Source: Streptomyces flavofungini
GTDB taxonomy: Bacteria; Actinomycetota; Actinomycetes; Streptomycetales; Streptomycetaceae
DNA: 64,000 nucleotides
Assembly: GCF_030388665.1 (NCBI RefSeq)
Contig: NZ_CP128846.1
Coordinates: forward strand, 7,846,001 to 7,910,000
Reading direction: 5' to 3'
A program made the position numbers and the translations under genes. This document shows, piece after piece, positions 36,233 through 45,403 of the stretch; position 1 is the stretch's first letter, and the number at the start of each line of letters is the position of its first letter. The notes under the pieces were generated by a model. It worked only from the letters and a program-made list of their open reading frames with translations, made no database searches and had not been told where the DNA came from.

Positions 36233-38104
36233 TCAGCCCCCGGCCGGGTCGGTCGGCCCCCGGCCCGAGAGGACCTCCCCGTACGCCTGCATGAGGTCCG
36301 GGAGCCGCAGGGTCGACAGGTCGGACCGGGTCGGCGCCCCCGGATAGCCGGAGAGCCGCAGGTCGCGGTAGGCGCAGCTCTTCTCGTACAGCGTGCGCAG
36401 GAACCGTCCGTTGCCCAGCTCGTCGATCCAGGTCTGGTCGACCACGTGCCCGCTGATGGAGCGCAGTTCGTCCAGAGCCTCCTCGTCCCACACGTCGCCG
36501 TTGTCGGCGGCGAGGACCTGGCCGATCGCGGTGAGCTCCAGGGGCCGGTACGAGGGGAAGTCGACGCGTGTCGTGAAGCGTGAGGAGAGCCCGGGGTTGG
36601 CGGCGAGCAGCCGGTCCATGCCTTCGGGGTAGCCCGCGAGGATCACCACGAGGTGGTCGCGGTTGTCCTCGGCCCGCTTCAGGAGGACCTGCAGCGCCTC
36701 GTCGCCGTACGCGTCGCCCTTGCCGTAGCCGGAGTTGGACAGGGAGTACGCCTCGTCGACGAAGAGGACGCCGCCGATCGCCGAGTCGATCAGCTCGTTG
36801 GCCTTCACGGCGGTCTGGCCCAGGTATTCGCCGACCAGGTCGGCCCGCTGGGCCTCCACGAGGTGGTCGCCGCCGAGCAGTCCGAGGGCGTAGAAGACCC
36901 GGCCGAGGATGCGGGCCACGGTGGTCTTGCCGGTGCCGGAGGGGCCGGAGAAGACGAAGTGTCGTTTCGGCGGCTGCACCGGCAGGCCCTGGGCGGCCCG
37001 GAAGCGGGCCATGTTCAGCTGTGCGGAGAGCGCCTTGACCTGGCGTTTGACGGGTTCGAGGCCGACCATCCGCTCCAGCTCGGCGAGCGCCTGTTCGAGC
37101 AGGGCCGGGTCGGTGGGGCCGGGCGGGGGCTGGCGTGGGGCGGGCTTGATGGGGATCACGGCCTTCTCGCGCACCGTGTCGGCGTCGGGCGGTCCGCCGC
37201 CGGGCGGCAGTTCGGGCTCGGTGACCTTCAGGTCGCGGCCCTCGGCGCCGAACAGCGCGTCCACGCCGTCGGGTCCGTCGAGGGCGTCCTGGCCGACGCC
37301 GGTGAGGGAGATCGCGGCCAGGTCGGCGGCGTCGTCGTAGCCGTCGCCCTCGGCGATGGCGGCGAGCCGGGCGGAGGTGTCCATGAAGGCGGGGTCGACG
37401 CGGTGCACCGCCCGGTACAGCGGCAGCGCGGCGGCGGACCTGCCGGTGCCCTCGTGCGCGCGGGCCAGCCAGTAGCGCAGCTCCTTGCGCTGCGGCTGTT
37501 CGCTGCGGCAGCGCATCAGCGCGGCCGAGAGCAGCGGCTCGGCCTGCCCGAACATCTCCAGGCGCACCCGTGCCATGCCGCCGAAGAGGCCCGCCTCGAT
37601 GCCGAGCATCGCGTCGTCGATCAGCGGGTCGGTGTGCCGCACCAACTGCTCCCAGTCCTTGACCAGGTAGGCGCGGCAGGCGTGCAGGAACCGCACCTGG
37701 GTGTCGGCGTCGACCGGCGGCAGCCCGGCGAGGGCCCGGTCGAGCTCGGGCACATGGCGGCCGTCCAGCCAGTGCGAGGCGTGCGCGAGCAGCAGGTCGC
37801 GGGTGGACTCAAGGACGGGCTGCACCCACCAGCCCAGCCAGTACCAGGAGTTGAGGGTGCGCACGTGCCGGGCGCGCTGTTCGCCGAAGCGGTCCCGGTG
37901 CTGGAACATCCGCAGCAGCGCGGTCGTCGTGTCGATGCGCAGCGCGTGCAGCCCGAGCCAGCCGTCCGCCATGCCCGGGTCCATGCGCACCGCGGCCCTG
38001 AACTCCTCCTCGGCCTGCGGATAGGCGCCCATGGTGTAGGCGTCGACGCCCCGCAGCCAGGCGAGGTCCGCCGGGGCCGTCGCGCCCTGGGTGCCGAAGT
38101 CCAT
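36233..38104 (-). CDS. EccA-like AAA+ ATPase with N-terminal TPR region
   Basis: A 623-residue CbbX/EccA-type ATPase. The first ~280 residues are helical TPR-like repeats (AYPQAEEEFRAAVRMDPGMA, ALPLYRAVHRVDPAF). A Pro-rich linker follows, then an AAA+ domain with Walker A GPSGTGKTT (residues 377-385), Walker B GVLFVDEAYSL (Asp440, Glu441) and an arginine-finger region (NPGLSSRFTTRVDF). In mycobacteria EccA works with ESX type VII secretion, but no other ESX gene (EccB-E, Esx) is in this window, so its role here is open. ATG 38104 follows GGGGGA. Confidence 0.9.
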   Translation of the reverse strand: MDFGTQGATAPADLAWLRGVDAYTMGAYPQAEEEFRAAVRMDPGMADGWLGLHALRIDTTTALLRMFQHRDRFGEQRARHVRTLNSWYWLGWWVQPVLESTRDLLLAHASHWLDGRHVPELDRALAGLPPVDADTQVRFLHACRAYLVKDWEQLVRHTDPLIDDAMLGIEAGLFGGMARVRLEMFGQAEPLLSAALMRCRSEQPQRKELRYWLARAHEGTGRSAAALPLYRAVHRVDPAFMDTSARLAAIAEGDGYDDAADLAAISLTGVGQDALDGPDGVDALFGAEGRDLKVTEPELPPGGGPPDADTVREKAVIPIKPAPRQPPPGPTDPALLEQALAELERMVGLEPVKRQVKALSAQLNMARFRAAQGLPVQPPKRHFVFSGPSGTGKTTVARILGRVFYALGLLGGDHLVEAQRADLVGEYLGQTAVKANELIDSAIGGVLFVDEAYSLSNSGYGKGDAYGDEALQVLLKRAEDNRDHLVVILAGYPEGMDRLLAANPGLSSRFTTRVDFPSYRPLELTAIGQVLAADNGDVWDEEALDELRSISGHVVDQTWIDELGNGRFLRTLYEKSCAYRDLRLSGYPGAPTRSDLSTLRLPDLMQAYGEVLSGRGPTDPAGG

Positions 38105-38556
38105 CACGTCCCCCACAAACCGTGCCCCCGTTTGTGTACCACCGGGCCGGTGCCCGCCGGCAACTGAGCTGAACCGCCGTGCCGCGGACGGGAGTTGATG
38201 TGGTGTCCGCAGCAGCCGTCCGAAGTCGCACCACGATGCATCGTACCTGCGTGGCAGGGCTCGGCCGTAGGGTGCCGCAGCGTTGGATCTCCGGCGGGGG
38301 CTCCTGGGGGTGCTCGGCAAGAAGAGGCCCGATGGTGACCCAGGGTGAGCGATCGGCGGCTCATGGCGCTGGGAAAAAGGGGGCGGAGGGCAGAACGAAG
38401 CCCCCGATCACGGGGGAACAACCGGGGGCTTCGCGTCTGTCGGCGACCCGAAAGGCCGCACATTGAGAACGTAAGTCCTGTAAGGCCCCTGGGTCAAGCC
38501 GAGTTGGGGCACTCGCGGAAACTGGCCACGGGGCCCACGAGCGGTCTTCCGCAGGT
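38105..38556. other. 452-base intergenic region between AAA ATPase and uridine-kinase-like gene
   Basis: It contains the upstream region of the leftward ATPase gene and one terminator (38397-38432). No convincing reading frame, tRNA or conserved promoter was found; 38441-38556 shows no recognisable element. Confidence 0.6.
38397..38432. terminator. Hairpin GAAGCCCCCG/CGGGGGCTTC
   Basis: A 10-base-pair stem (38397-38406 with 38423-38432) with a 16-base loop that can itself fold as CCCCG/CGGGG. It probably terminates leftward transcripts of the uridine-kinase-like gene or a short leader RNA. Confidence 0.6.
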
Positions 38557-39324
38557 TCAGCGCGCTGCCGACGGGTCTTCACCCTGAGTGACGATTTGGG
38601 TCAGTGCTGCCGCCTCGTCGGGCCCCGGCAGCAACTCGTACCCCTCAGGCAACTCGCGTACGAGCAACTGGGCGAAGGGGCGCGACGGGTCCTCGGCGAA
38701 ATGTCGTCGTTCGGCCGCCTCCCAGCCGTCCCAGAAGCCACTCAGGTCCGGCCCGTCCCGGCGGCGTCCGCGCGCCCAGGAGGTGTCGCGGGGCAGGTCC
38801 ATCCACAGCAGGCCCGCGAGGAACGGCCTTAGCACCCTGCGGCCCGCGCCGACACCCTCCATCAGGACGACGGGGGCGGCGGGCAGCGGGCGGTCGGCAG
38901 GCCCGAAGCGGCGCGCGTGCCAGTCGTACGCCGCATAGTGCGCCGTTTCGCCTCGGGACAGGGGTTCCATGACCTGCCGCAGGAGCCGGTCCGTCCAGTC
39001 GAACAGGTCGGTGTGGCTCGCGATGTCGTCGAGGCGGAGCACGGGGGCGCCGCCGAGTGCCTCCGCGAGCCGCGCCGTGAAGGTCGACTTTCCGGAGCCC
39101 GCGTGTCCGTCGACGGCGACCACCCGGACCGGGCCGCAGGACGACGGCAGGTGGCGCACGGCGTCGGCGAGGCGGGGGAGTCCCGGAAGTCCTGGAGACC
39201 CCGGAAGCGCGGGAAGTTCCGGAAGTGCTGGAAGTCCGGGGTGGTCGGGGTGGTCGGGGAGCTCGGAGGGCCCGGGGCGGTCCGCGGGGTCGGGGAGGGG
39301 GGCGGGGCGGTCGGTATGGGTCAT
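38557..39324 (-). CDS. Uridine-kinase-like P-loop protein
   Basis: A 255-residue nucleotide kinase fold. A Pro/Gly/Leu-rich low-complexity N terminus (residues 5-50, short LPxLPG repeats) precedes Walker A VAVDGHAGSGKSTFTARLA. VLRLDDIASHTDLFDW and YDWHARRFGP are as in uridine kinase-like proteins, followed by VVLMEGVGAGRRVLRPFL. The substrate may be uridine/cytidine, but many actinobacterial members are uncharacterised. The start at ATG 39324 is preferred over a longer frame to 39888 that would cross the divergent peptidase gene. Confidence 0.82.
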   Translation of the reverse strand: MTHTDRPAPLPDPADRPGPSELPDHPDHPGLPALPELPALPGSPGLPGLPRLADAVRHLPSSCGPVRVVAVDGHAGSGKSTFTARLAEALGGAPVLRLDDIASHTDLFDWTDRLLRQVMEPLSRGETAHYAAYDWHARRFGPADRPLPAAPVVLMEGVGAGRRVLRPFLAGLLWMDLPRDTSWARGRRRDGPDLSGFWDGWEAAERRHFAEDPSRPFAQLLVRELPEGYELLPGPDEAAALTQIVTQGEDPSAAR

Positions 39325-39555
39325 CGCGGGCCAGCCTACGGGCCGGGGCGCGCGAGGCGCGGATCGTGGGGCGCGTGTGCGGTTCAGTGCGCTGTCGCAG
39401 GTCATACCAGTGGTAGAGGCCAATAGTGGTCGGCGTTGCCGGGGTCGGATCACTGGCAGAACCCGTCGGTGCACGGCCATAGTTGGTGAACTGTCGTGTA
39501 CCTGACCATCATGCTCCGGCTGCGGCCGGAACCCATCGACTGGGGGCTCCCGTCC

Positions 39556-40947
39556 ATGGACCAAGCTGAAGGCATGTCCCGCAGAAGAATCCTCACCACG
39601 GCGGCCGGAGCCGCGGCCGTGGCGGCCGCCGCGGCCGCCACCGTGCCCCCCGCGGGCGCCGCCCCCGCGTCCCGGCGCCGCCCGCCCCGCGCGGAGCGAC
39701 TCGTGGACAACCGCTTCTGGGTCTCCCACAAGGACTGGGGCTCGGGCACGGCCCACGGCACCCGCGTCGTCGGCAAGGGCCGCGCCGGCGTCGAGGTGGC
39801 GACGCCCGTGGGGACGACCGACTACACGGACCCGCACACCGGCAGGGCCACCACCTGGGAGTACGCCCAGTGGACCGGGCCCGCGCACCGCCCCGCGACC
39901 CCCGCCACGGAAGCCATCGCCTCCTGGAACGCCCGCACCCCCACCGGCACCTGGATCCAGGTCGAGCTGGAAGCGACGTACTCGGACGGCGCCACGTCCC
40001 CCTGGTACGTCCTCGGCCGCTGGAACTCGGGCGACGACCGCGAGGACGCCGACGCCGCCGTCATCCGGCGCACCTCGGTGGACGACCAGTCCGACGGCAG
40101 GACGTCCGTCTGGACGGACACGCTGTCCGTCGACGACGCGGCGAGCGGCCTGCGCGTGGTCGCGTACCGGCTGCGGCTGACCTTGTACCGCACGCCCGGC
40201 AGCGCGCTCACGCCCACGGTGTGGCGGCTCGGCGCGATGGCCTCCGCGGTGCCCGACCGCTTCACGGTGCCCGCCGCCGCGCCCGGCCTCGCCAAGGAGC
40301 TGAAGGTGCCGCGCTACTCACAGGAGATCCACAAGGGCCAGTACCCGGAGTACGACAACGGCGGCGAGGCCTGGTGCAGCCCCACGTCGTCGCAGATGAT
40401 CCTGGAGTACTGGGGGCGCGAGCCGACGGCCGCGGACCTGGCCTGGGTCGACCCCGCCTTCGCCGATCCGCAGGTGTGCCACGCCGCCCGCTTCACCTAC
40501 GACCACCAGTACGGCGGCTGCGGGAACTGGCCGTTCAACGCGGCCTACGCGGCGACGTACGAGGACATGCAGGGCGTCGTCACCCGGCTCGGCTCGCTGA
40601 CCGACCTGGAGAGGCTGATCAAGGCGGGCATCCCGGTCATCACCTCCCAGTCCTTCCTCAAGGAGGAGCTGACCGGGGCGGGCTACGGCACCGCGGGCCA
40701 CCTCATGACCGTCATCGGCTTCACCAAGAGCGGCGACGTGATCGCCAACGACCCCGCGTCGCCGAGCAACCCGGCGGTGCGCCGGGTCTACGAGCGGCGG
40801 GAGTTCGAGAACATCTGGCTCCGCACCAAGCGCAGGAACGCCCAGGGCAAGGTGGTGTCGGGGACCGGCGGGGTCTGCTACCTGTACTTCCCCGTGCACC
40901 GCACGAAGGAGCAGGTGCGCGCGCTGCTCGCCGTCGGCGTGCGCTGA
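39556..40947 (+). CDS. Exported C39-like (papain-fold) peptidase
   Basis: A 463-residue protein with a Tat-type signal (SRRRILTTAAGAAAVAAAAA then PPAGAA). An N-terminal beta-rich region (about 50-255) precedes a peptidase C39-like domain. The catalytic Cys lies in GEAWCSPTSSQMILEYWG, His in GTAGHLMTVIGF and Asp in VIANDPASPSNP. It probably cleaves peptides or proteins outside the cell. ATG 39556 is used; the ATG at 39574, directly before the twin arginines, is an alternative. A GC hairpin follows the stop. Confidence 0.85.
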   Translation: MDQAEGMSRRRILTTAAGAAAVAAAAAATVPPAGAAPASRRRPPRAERLVDNRFWVSHKDWGSGTAHGTRVVGKGRAGVEVATPVGTTDYTDPHTGRATTWEYAQWTGPAHRPATPATEAIASWNARTPTGTWIQVELEATYSDGATSPWYVLGRWNSGDDREDADAAVIRRTSVDDQSDGRTSVWTDTLSVDDAASGLRVVAYRLRLTLYRTPGSALTPTVWRLGAMASAVPDRFTVPAAAPGLAKELKVPRYSQEIHKGQYPEYDNGGEAWCSPTSSQMILEYWGREPTAADLAWVDPAFADPQVCHAARFTYDHQYGGCGNWPFNAAYAATYEDMQGVVTRLGSLTDLERLIKAGIPVITSQSFLKEELTGAGYGTAGHLMTVIGFTKSGDVIANDPASPSNPAVRRVYERREFENIWLRTKRRNAQGKVVSGTGGVCYLYFPVHRTKEQVRALLAVGVR

Positions 40948-40955
40948 AGCGGGAA

Positions 40956-40982
40956 GGGCCCCGTCCCGGTGGGACGGGGCCC
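40956..40982. terminator. Bidirectional terminator
   Basis: A perfect 12-base-pair stem (40956-40967 with 40971-40982) and three-base loop lies between the converging C39-like and M1 peptidase genes. Confidence 0.85.
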
Positions 40983-41018
40983 GGTGCGCGGCCTTCGCCG
41001 TGCGGGGCGCCCGGTCGC

Positions 41019-42509
41019 TCAGGTCGCCGGGTCCACCACCCAGTCCGGGTGGCCCGGCATCGGCGGGGTCTTCGCGCCGTACAGCCAGGGCTTGAGGAAG
41101 CCCTCCAGGTCCTGCCCCGAGACCTTCGAGGCGAGGTCGATGTAGTCCTGGGTGCTCGCGGCCCTCCCGCGGTACTGGCTCACCCAGGCCCGCTCGATCT
41201 TCTGGAACGTCGCGTCCCCGACCTTCTCGCGCAGCGCGTACAGGACGAGCGCCGAACCGTCGTAGCGCATGCGCTTGAAGAGGTTCGGCTCGGTGGGCTC
41301 CGCGGGCGCGCCGAAGTCGCGGCGCCACTGGTCGTGCGCCTTGTACGCGGCCTTCATCGCGGCCTCGAAGCTGTCGCCGCCGTGCTCCTCGGAGTACATG
41401 CGCTCGTAGAAGCGGGCGTGGCCCTCGCTGACCCACAGGTCGGACCAGCTCGCGAGGGCGACGCTGTCGCCGAACCACTGGTGGGCCAGCTCGTGGACCA
41501 GGTTCCGCTCGGCGTCGACCTGCGTGCCGAGCAGGTCGGCCTTGGGGACGAGGGAGAGCGTCTGGGTCTCCAGGGCGACGCCGAGGTCGGTGTCGCCGAC
41601 GAGGATGCCGTAGCGGTTGAAGGGGTACTTGCCGAGCTTCTGCTCCAGCCAGCTCAGGTGCTCGGGCGTGAGCTTGCGGTACTTCGCCGTGGGCTCCACC
41701 AGCGCGTCCGGGACGATGTCGCGCAGCGGCAGGCCGCCGGGGCCGGTGCTGTCGACCATCGTGAACTTGCCGACGGCGAGCTGCACGAGCTGTGTGGACA
41801 GCGGCTGCTCGGAGTCGTAGGTCCACCGCACCCGGTCGCCGGACACCTTCTTCTTGCTGGTCAGCTTGCCGTTGGCGACGGCCGTGCGGTCCTTCGGCGT
41901 GGTGATCTTGAAGGTGATCGGCGCGCGCTGGCTCGGGTGGTCGTTGGCCGGGAAGATCAGGCGGGCGCCGTTGGGCTGGGGATAGACCACCGTGCCGTCG
42001 GGCGTGGGGATCCAGCCGTAGTCCTCGATGGCGTCGTCGCGGTGCCGCGTCTGGGTGGGGTCGGCGGTGTAGGTGACCTTGACCGTGAAGGCGCGGCCCT
42101 TGGCGATCGGCGACTTCGGCGTGACCGTCAGCTCGTCGCCGTCGCGCGAGGTGGCGGCCGCCTTGCCGTCGACGGTGACCGCGCGCAGCGTGTTGCCGCC
42201 GAAGTCGAGGTTGAAGCGGGACAGGGCCTGGGTGGCGGTGGCCTTGATGGTGGCCGACGCCGCGAACGGGGTCTTCGGGGCCTGCCAGTCGAAGTCAAGG
42301 ACGTAGCGGTCGACGGTGTATCCGCCGTTGCCGTCGAGGGGGAACATCGGGTCGCCGAGCCCGGGGGCGCCGGGGGAGGGCTTCTCCGCTGCCGCGGGCG
42401 TGGCGTACGAGACCGGTCCGGTGAGGGCGGCCGCCGCCGTCACGGCCGCCGCGAGCGCGAGCCGTGCTCCGGTGCCTCTGCTGCGGCGGGGCGTCCTGAA
42501 CGTACTCAT
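41019..42509 (-). CDS. Secreted M1 family metallopeptidase
   Basis: A 496-residue zinc aminopeptidase-type enzyme with a signal peptide (RLALAAAVTAAAALTGPVSY). The N-terminal M1 beta domain is followed by a thermolysin-like domain with zinc motif HELAH (339-343) and Glu362 in SEGHARFYE. The exopeptidase motif GAMEN is replaced by GVALETQ, as in some actinobacterial secreted M1 proteins. It is shorter than full-length aminopeptidase N because the C-terminal helical domain is lacking. It likely degrades peptides extracellularly, beside another secreted peptidase. Confidence 0.92.
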   Translation of the reverse strand: MSTFRTPRRSRGTGARLALAAAVTAAAALTGPVSYATPAAAEKPSPGAPGLGDPMFPLDGNGGYTVDRYVLDFDWQAPKTPFAASATIKATATQALSRFNLDFGGNTLRAVTVDGKAAATSRDGDELTVTPKSPIAKGRAFTVKVTYTADPTQTRHRDDAIEDYGWIPTPDGTVVYPQPNGARLIFPANDHPSQRAPITFKITTPKDRTAVANGKLTSKKKVSGDRVRWTYDSEQPLSTQLVQLAVGKFTMVDSTGPGGLPLRDIVPDALVEPTAKYRKLTPEHLSWLEQKLGKYPFNRYGILVGDTDLGVALETQTLSLVPKADLLGTQVDAERNLVHELAHQWFGDSVALASWSDLWVSEGHARFYERMYSEEHGGDSFEAAMKAAYKAHDQWRRDFGAPAEPTEPNLFKRMRYDGSALVLYALREKVGDATFQKIERAWVSQYRGRAASTQDYIDLASKVSGQDLEGFLKPWLYGAKTPPMPGHPDWVVDPAT

Positions 42510-42715
42510 CGGAAACCTTTCGGTCGGATGCTGCGCGGACGTACGCCGTCTTAGACGCACGGCGATCAGCGGCAGTTGTGGTGACAAGTGACCAACGTCT
42601 CTCCCACAATTGCGGGCACGGCTGGCAAGGTGGAAGACGCCAGTGGGGGGAATGACCACTGCCAGTGCGGCCCGGGGAGGCCGCCGTCGGCCGAAAAACG
42701 TCAGCGAGAAGCCAT

Positions 42716-42859
42716 ATGACCGCGACCTCTGCCACCGCAGTCCGCACCCAGGCCCGCACGGGCGGCCCCGAGGACGGCCCGAACGTCCTGGAGCACCTCG
42801 CGGGCTGGACCCTCGTCGTCGTCCTCGCGATGCTCGTCAGCCAGGTCGGTCTTCTGTGA
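42716..42859 (+). CDS. SCO1431-family small membrane protein
   Basis: A 47-residue protein: a polar N terminus with TGGPEDGPNVLEHLAGWTL and one C-terminal membrane helix (WTLVVVLAMLVSQVGLL). This matches what I recall of the Streptomyces SCO1431 family of tiny membrane proteins, function unknown. The start is the ATG at 42716. Its last 23 bases overlap the 3' end of the opposing membrane-protein gene (stop-to-stop overlap 42837-42859). Confidence 0.72.
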   Translation: MTATSATAVRTQARTGGPEDGPNVLEHLAGWTLVVVLAMLVSQVGLL

Positions 42860-43793
42860 GCTGAGTCTCACCACCGGGCTCGGCCGGGCCGCCCGGGCCG
42901 GGTGTCGTGGCGCCGGGCTCAGCCATCGGATCCAGGTCCGCCCGCCAGTGCCGATGCGGCACCCCCACCAGGTCGTACAGCCGCCGCACCGGCGACCGCC
43001 CCGGCAGCAGCACGACCCCCGCGAGCACCGCGAACAGCGGCAGGCCCAGCCAGCCGCCGAGCAGCCGCACCAGCACGCTCGCCGTGACCGCGCCGAGGAA
43101 CGGCAGGCCGTACACCCCGGCGCCCGCGATGGCGACGGCGATGACGGGGTGCACCTTGCGGTCCTCGTCGGCGCCGGGCAGCGACCAGCCCTCCAGGAGC
43201 CAGCCGATCTCCGTCATCAGCATGGTGCCGATGACGGCGGCGCCGAAGACGAGCAGCGCGAGGAACGTGCCGGACGTGAGGAAGTCCAGGGCGTTGTTGA
43301 CGACGCTGTCGTGCGGCCAGTCCGCCCAGTCGCGCGCGCCGGGGGACAGGAAGCGCTCGTAGCCGCTGCCGTCCCAGCCGTGCACGAGCGTGCCGAACAG
43401 CAGGAAGTAGCCGCCCACGCAATTCAGGTACGCCCAGTACCCGGCGCCCACGAGGACCAGCGTCTGGGCGGCGAGGAACCCGAGAACCGCGGCGACGGGG
43501 ACGCCGCCCGCGTAGAAGAGGACGAAGCCCGCCCATACGCCCTCGTGGCCCCCGGCGACGTGCATGGTCGCCCAGGACGGGTTCTGCCAGAGCAGGAACA
43601 GGCCGGTCGGCACCATCAGGACGGCCGCGAAGAGGACCGTCAGGGCCAGATAGGGGTTGGCGGCGCGGCTGCGGGTGCGCGGGCCCTCGCCCGCGTTGAT
43701 CCGCTCCCACACCTGGAGCTGGCGGCCCGCGGCGAGCGCGAAGGTCGCGCCCACCGCGTACGCCCAGAACAGCGCGGCCTGGATCTGGATCAC
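42837..43793 (-). CDS. Polytopic membrane protein of unknown function
   Basis: A 318-residue protein with about seven membrane helices (QAALFWAYAVGATFALAAG, LALTVLFAAVLMVPTGLFLL, VLGFLAAQTLVLVGAGYWAY, FLALLVFGAAVIGTMLMTEI) and a Pro/Gly-rich C-terminal tail. I do not recognise the family. It is separated by 42 bases from the DUF6114 gene upstream on the same strand, and may belong to that operon. Confidence 0.75.
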   Translation of the reverse strand: MIQIQAALFWAYAVGATFALAAGRQLQVWERINAGEGPRTRSRAANPYLALTVLFAAVLMVPTGLFLLWQNPSWATMHVAGGHEGVWAGFVLFYAGGVPVAAVLGFLAAQTLVLVGAGYWAYLNCVGGYFLLFGTLVHGWDGSGYERFLSPGARDWADWPHDSVVNNALDFLTSGTFLALLVFGAAVIGTMLMTEIGWLLEGWSLPGADEDRKVHPVIAVAIAGAGVYGLPFLGAVTASVLVRLLGGWLGLPLFAVLAGVVLLPGRSPVRRLYDLVGVPHRHWRADLDPMAEPGATTPGPGGPAEPGGETQLTEDRPG

Positions 43794-43835
43794 GGCGGCG
43801 CTCCCTTCCGGATCACGGGGTCCGGGCTGCCCGGA

Positions 43836-44798
43836 TCACGCCCGCGCCCCCAGCGTCAGACCGCCCGCGACGATCGAGTCGGAGGTGACGAGCGCCTGCT
43901 CGGCGCTGACCTCCGTCATGAAGACGAACGGCGGGACGAGCGGGGGCACCGGCAGCTTGTCGGGCGTGAAGGTCAGACAGAGGATGCCCTCGATGCAGCC
44001 CTTGAACTTGGTGAGGTAGAGCGTGACCGCGCCGCTGAGGTCCAAGGTGTCGGCGCCGAGGGTGAGTTCACGACTGCCGTCGCGGGTCGTGAGGCGGTAG
44101 TCGGTGAGCGAGGCCGCCTTCATGCGCAGCACCATCACCTTCAGCGGCCCTTCGGCGGTGGGCACGTCGGTGACGCCCGCGACGATGAAGCCCTGCGGCG
44201 CGAACAGCGTCGTCGTGATCGTCGGCGGCGTCCGCGCCGCCACGATCCCGTCGTCCCCGGGCGCCGCCCTCGCCGGGACGGCGCCCCACAGCACCGTCCC
44301 GGCGAGGGCCACCGGAAGGAGCACGGCCAGCGTCCGCGTGCCCTGCCCGTCGCGCACCTTCGGCCGCCCGGCCCGCTCCTGGTCGTCGTCGGGGACCGGC
44401 GTCCAGCCGAACCCCATCGCGCTGCCCGCGATCCCGAGCAGCATGCCGATCAGGAACCCGCCGAGGTTCGTCGCCGCGAACGAGAGCACCGACAGGATGA
44501 GGGCGTTGACGGACACGTAGTGATGGGCGTGCGGCAGGAGCCACAGGAACAACCCGGCGACCATCAGTGCGATCCCGATGCCGATCGCGGCGATCCCGCC
44601 GAGCCCGAGGCTCACCAGGACCGTCAGCGGCGACAGCGGCACGAGGAGCAGCTCGGCTCCGCCCAGGATCAGCAGCAGACCGCCCCAGAAGGGCCGGGTG
44701 CGTCGCCACTTGCGCACGCCGCGCCGCAGCTCCGGAAGCGGCAGGCGGGCGTCCAGCCAGCCCCCGGCGCGCGGGGCGCCGGGCCCGCTCAGAAGCAC
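43836..44798 (-). CDS. DUF6114 membrane protein
   Basis: A 320-residue protein. RRTRPFWGGLLLILGGAELL opens a block of four membrane helices typical of DUF6114 (about residues 30-135). A further helix near residue 160 (LAVLLPVALAGTVLWGAVPA) anchors an extracytoplasmic beta-rich domain (VMVLRMKAASLTDYRLTTRD, LDLSGAVTLYLTKFKG). That domain resembles the DUF6230 partner's layout. It starts at GTG 44798, overlapping the DUF6230 stop by ten bases, so the two are translationally coupled. Function unknown. Confidence 0.8.
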   Translation of the reverse strand: MLLSGPGAPRAGGWLDARLPLPELRRGVRKWRRTRPFWGGLLLILGGAELLLVPLSPLTVLVSLGLGGIAAIGIGIALMVAGLFLWLLPHAHHYVSVNALILSVLSFAATNLGGFLIGMLLGIAGSAMGFGWTPVPDDDQERAGRPKVRDGQGTRTLAVLLPVALAGTVLWGAVPARAAPGDDGIVAARTPPTITTTLFAPQGFIVAGVTDVPTAEGPLKVMVLRMKAASLTDYRLTTRDGSRELTLGADTLDLSGAVTLYLTKFKGCIEGILCLTFTPDKLPVPPLVPPFVFMTEVSAEQALVTSDSIVAGGLTLGARA

Positions 44799-45403
44799 TT
44801 CTTGCCGCCGATGCTGACGTCCACCTTCATGCCCTTGAGGCGGAAGTTCCCCCCGGTGGCCGACCAGGCGTGCGAGCGCACCTTGGCCACCTCGATGTCG
44901 CCGGCCTGGAGGCCGAACTTGCCCTTCTCGCCCTTGACGCCCGGGACTTCGTCGAGTGTCGAGGCGTCCCGGCCGATCTGCGCGGTGCCGAAGCGCGCGT
45001 CGCCCACCAGGTCCTCGCCGTCGATGATCAGGTTGCTCGCGGTGACGTTGCCCGCGTCGCCGCCCGCCGTCAGCTTGAACACCACGGTGCCGACGGGCGT
45101 CTTGACCTCGGCCGCCTGGCAGATGTCGGACAGCGTGGCGTCGCCGATGCCGAGCAGCGCCACCGGGTGGCCCTTGCCGTCGATGTCGCGGTCGACCTGG
45201 ACGTAGCTCGCCAGGCCCTGGCTGGTCAGTTTGCCCGAGGAGACCTGGAAGCTGGTGCCGCTGACCGCGAAGGACGCGGCGAGCGCGCCCTCGGCCATCA
45301 CGGACGCCATCGCGCCGACCGCGAGGACCGCGGGCAGCGCGACGACGGCCGTCTTCTTCCAGTTGGTTCTGCCCTCGCGTAATGCTCTCTTCGCCGTGCT
45401 CAC
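44789..45403 (-). CDS. DUF6230 exported protein with TTA codon
   Basis: A 204-residue protein: a positively charged start, a membrane/signal segment (TAVVALPAVLAVGAMASVMA) and an extracytoplasmic domain (FAVSGTSFQVSSGKLTSQGL ... KGMKVDVSIGGKKCF) with two cysteines. DUF6230 genes sit with DUF6114 genes in Streptomyces. Codon 8 (bases 45382-45380) is TTA, the rare leucine codon read by the bldA tRNA, and codon 6 is the rare AGA. Expression may thus depend on development. The start is GTG 45403. Confidence 0.82.
   Translation of the reverse strand: MSTAKRALREGRTNWKKTAVVALPAVLAVGAMASVMAEGALAASFAVSGTSFQVSSGKLTSQGLASYVQVDRDIDGKGHPVALLGIGDATLSDICQAAEVKTPVGTVVFKLTAGGDAGNVTASNLIIDGEDLVGDARFGTAQIGRDASTLDEVPGVKGEKGKFGLQAGDIEVAKVRSHAWSATGGNFRLKGMKVDVSIGGKKCF

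Noticed and set aside
38441..38556. Possible tRNA or small RNA after the hairpin at 38397-38432
   Set aside because: No cloverleaf could be drawn; GGTTC-like words lack matching T and acceptor stems.
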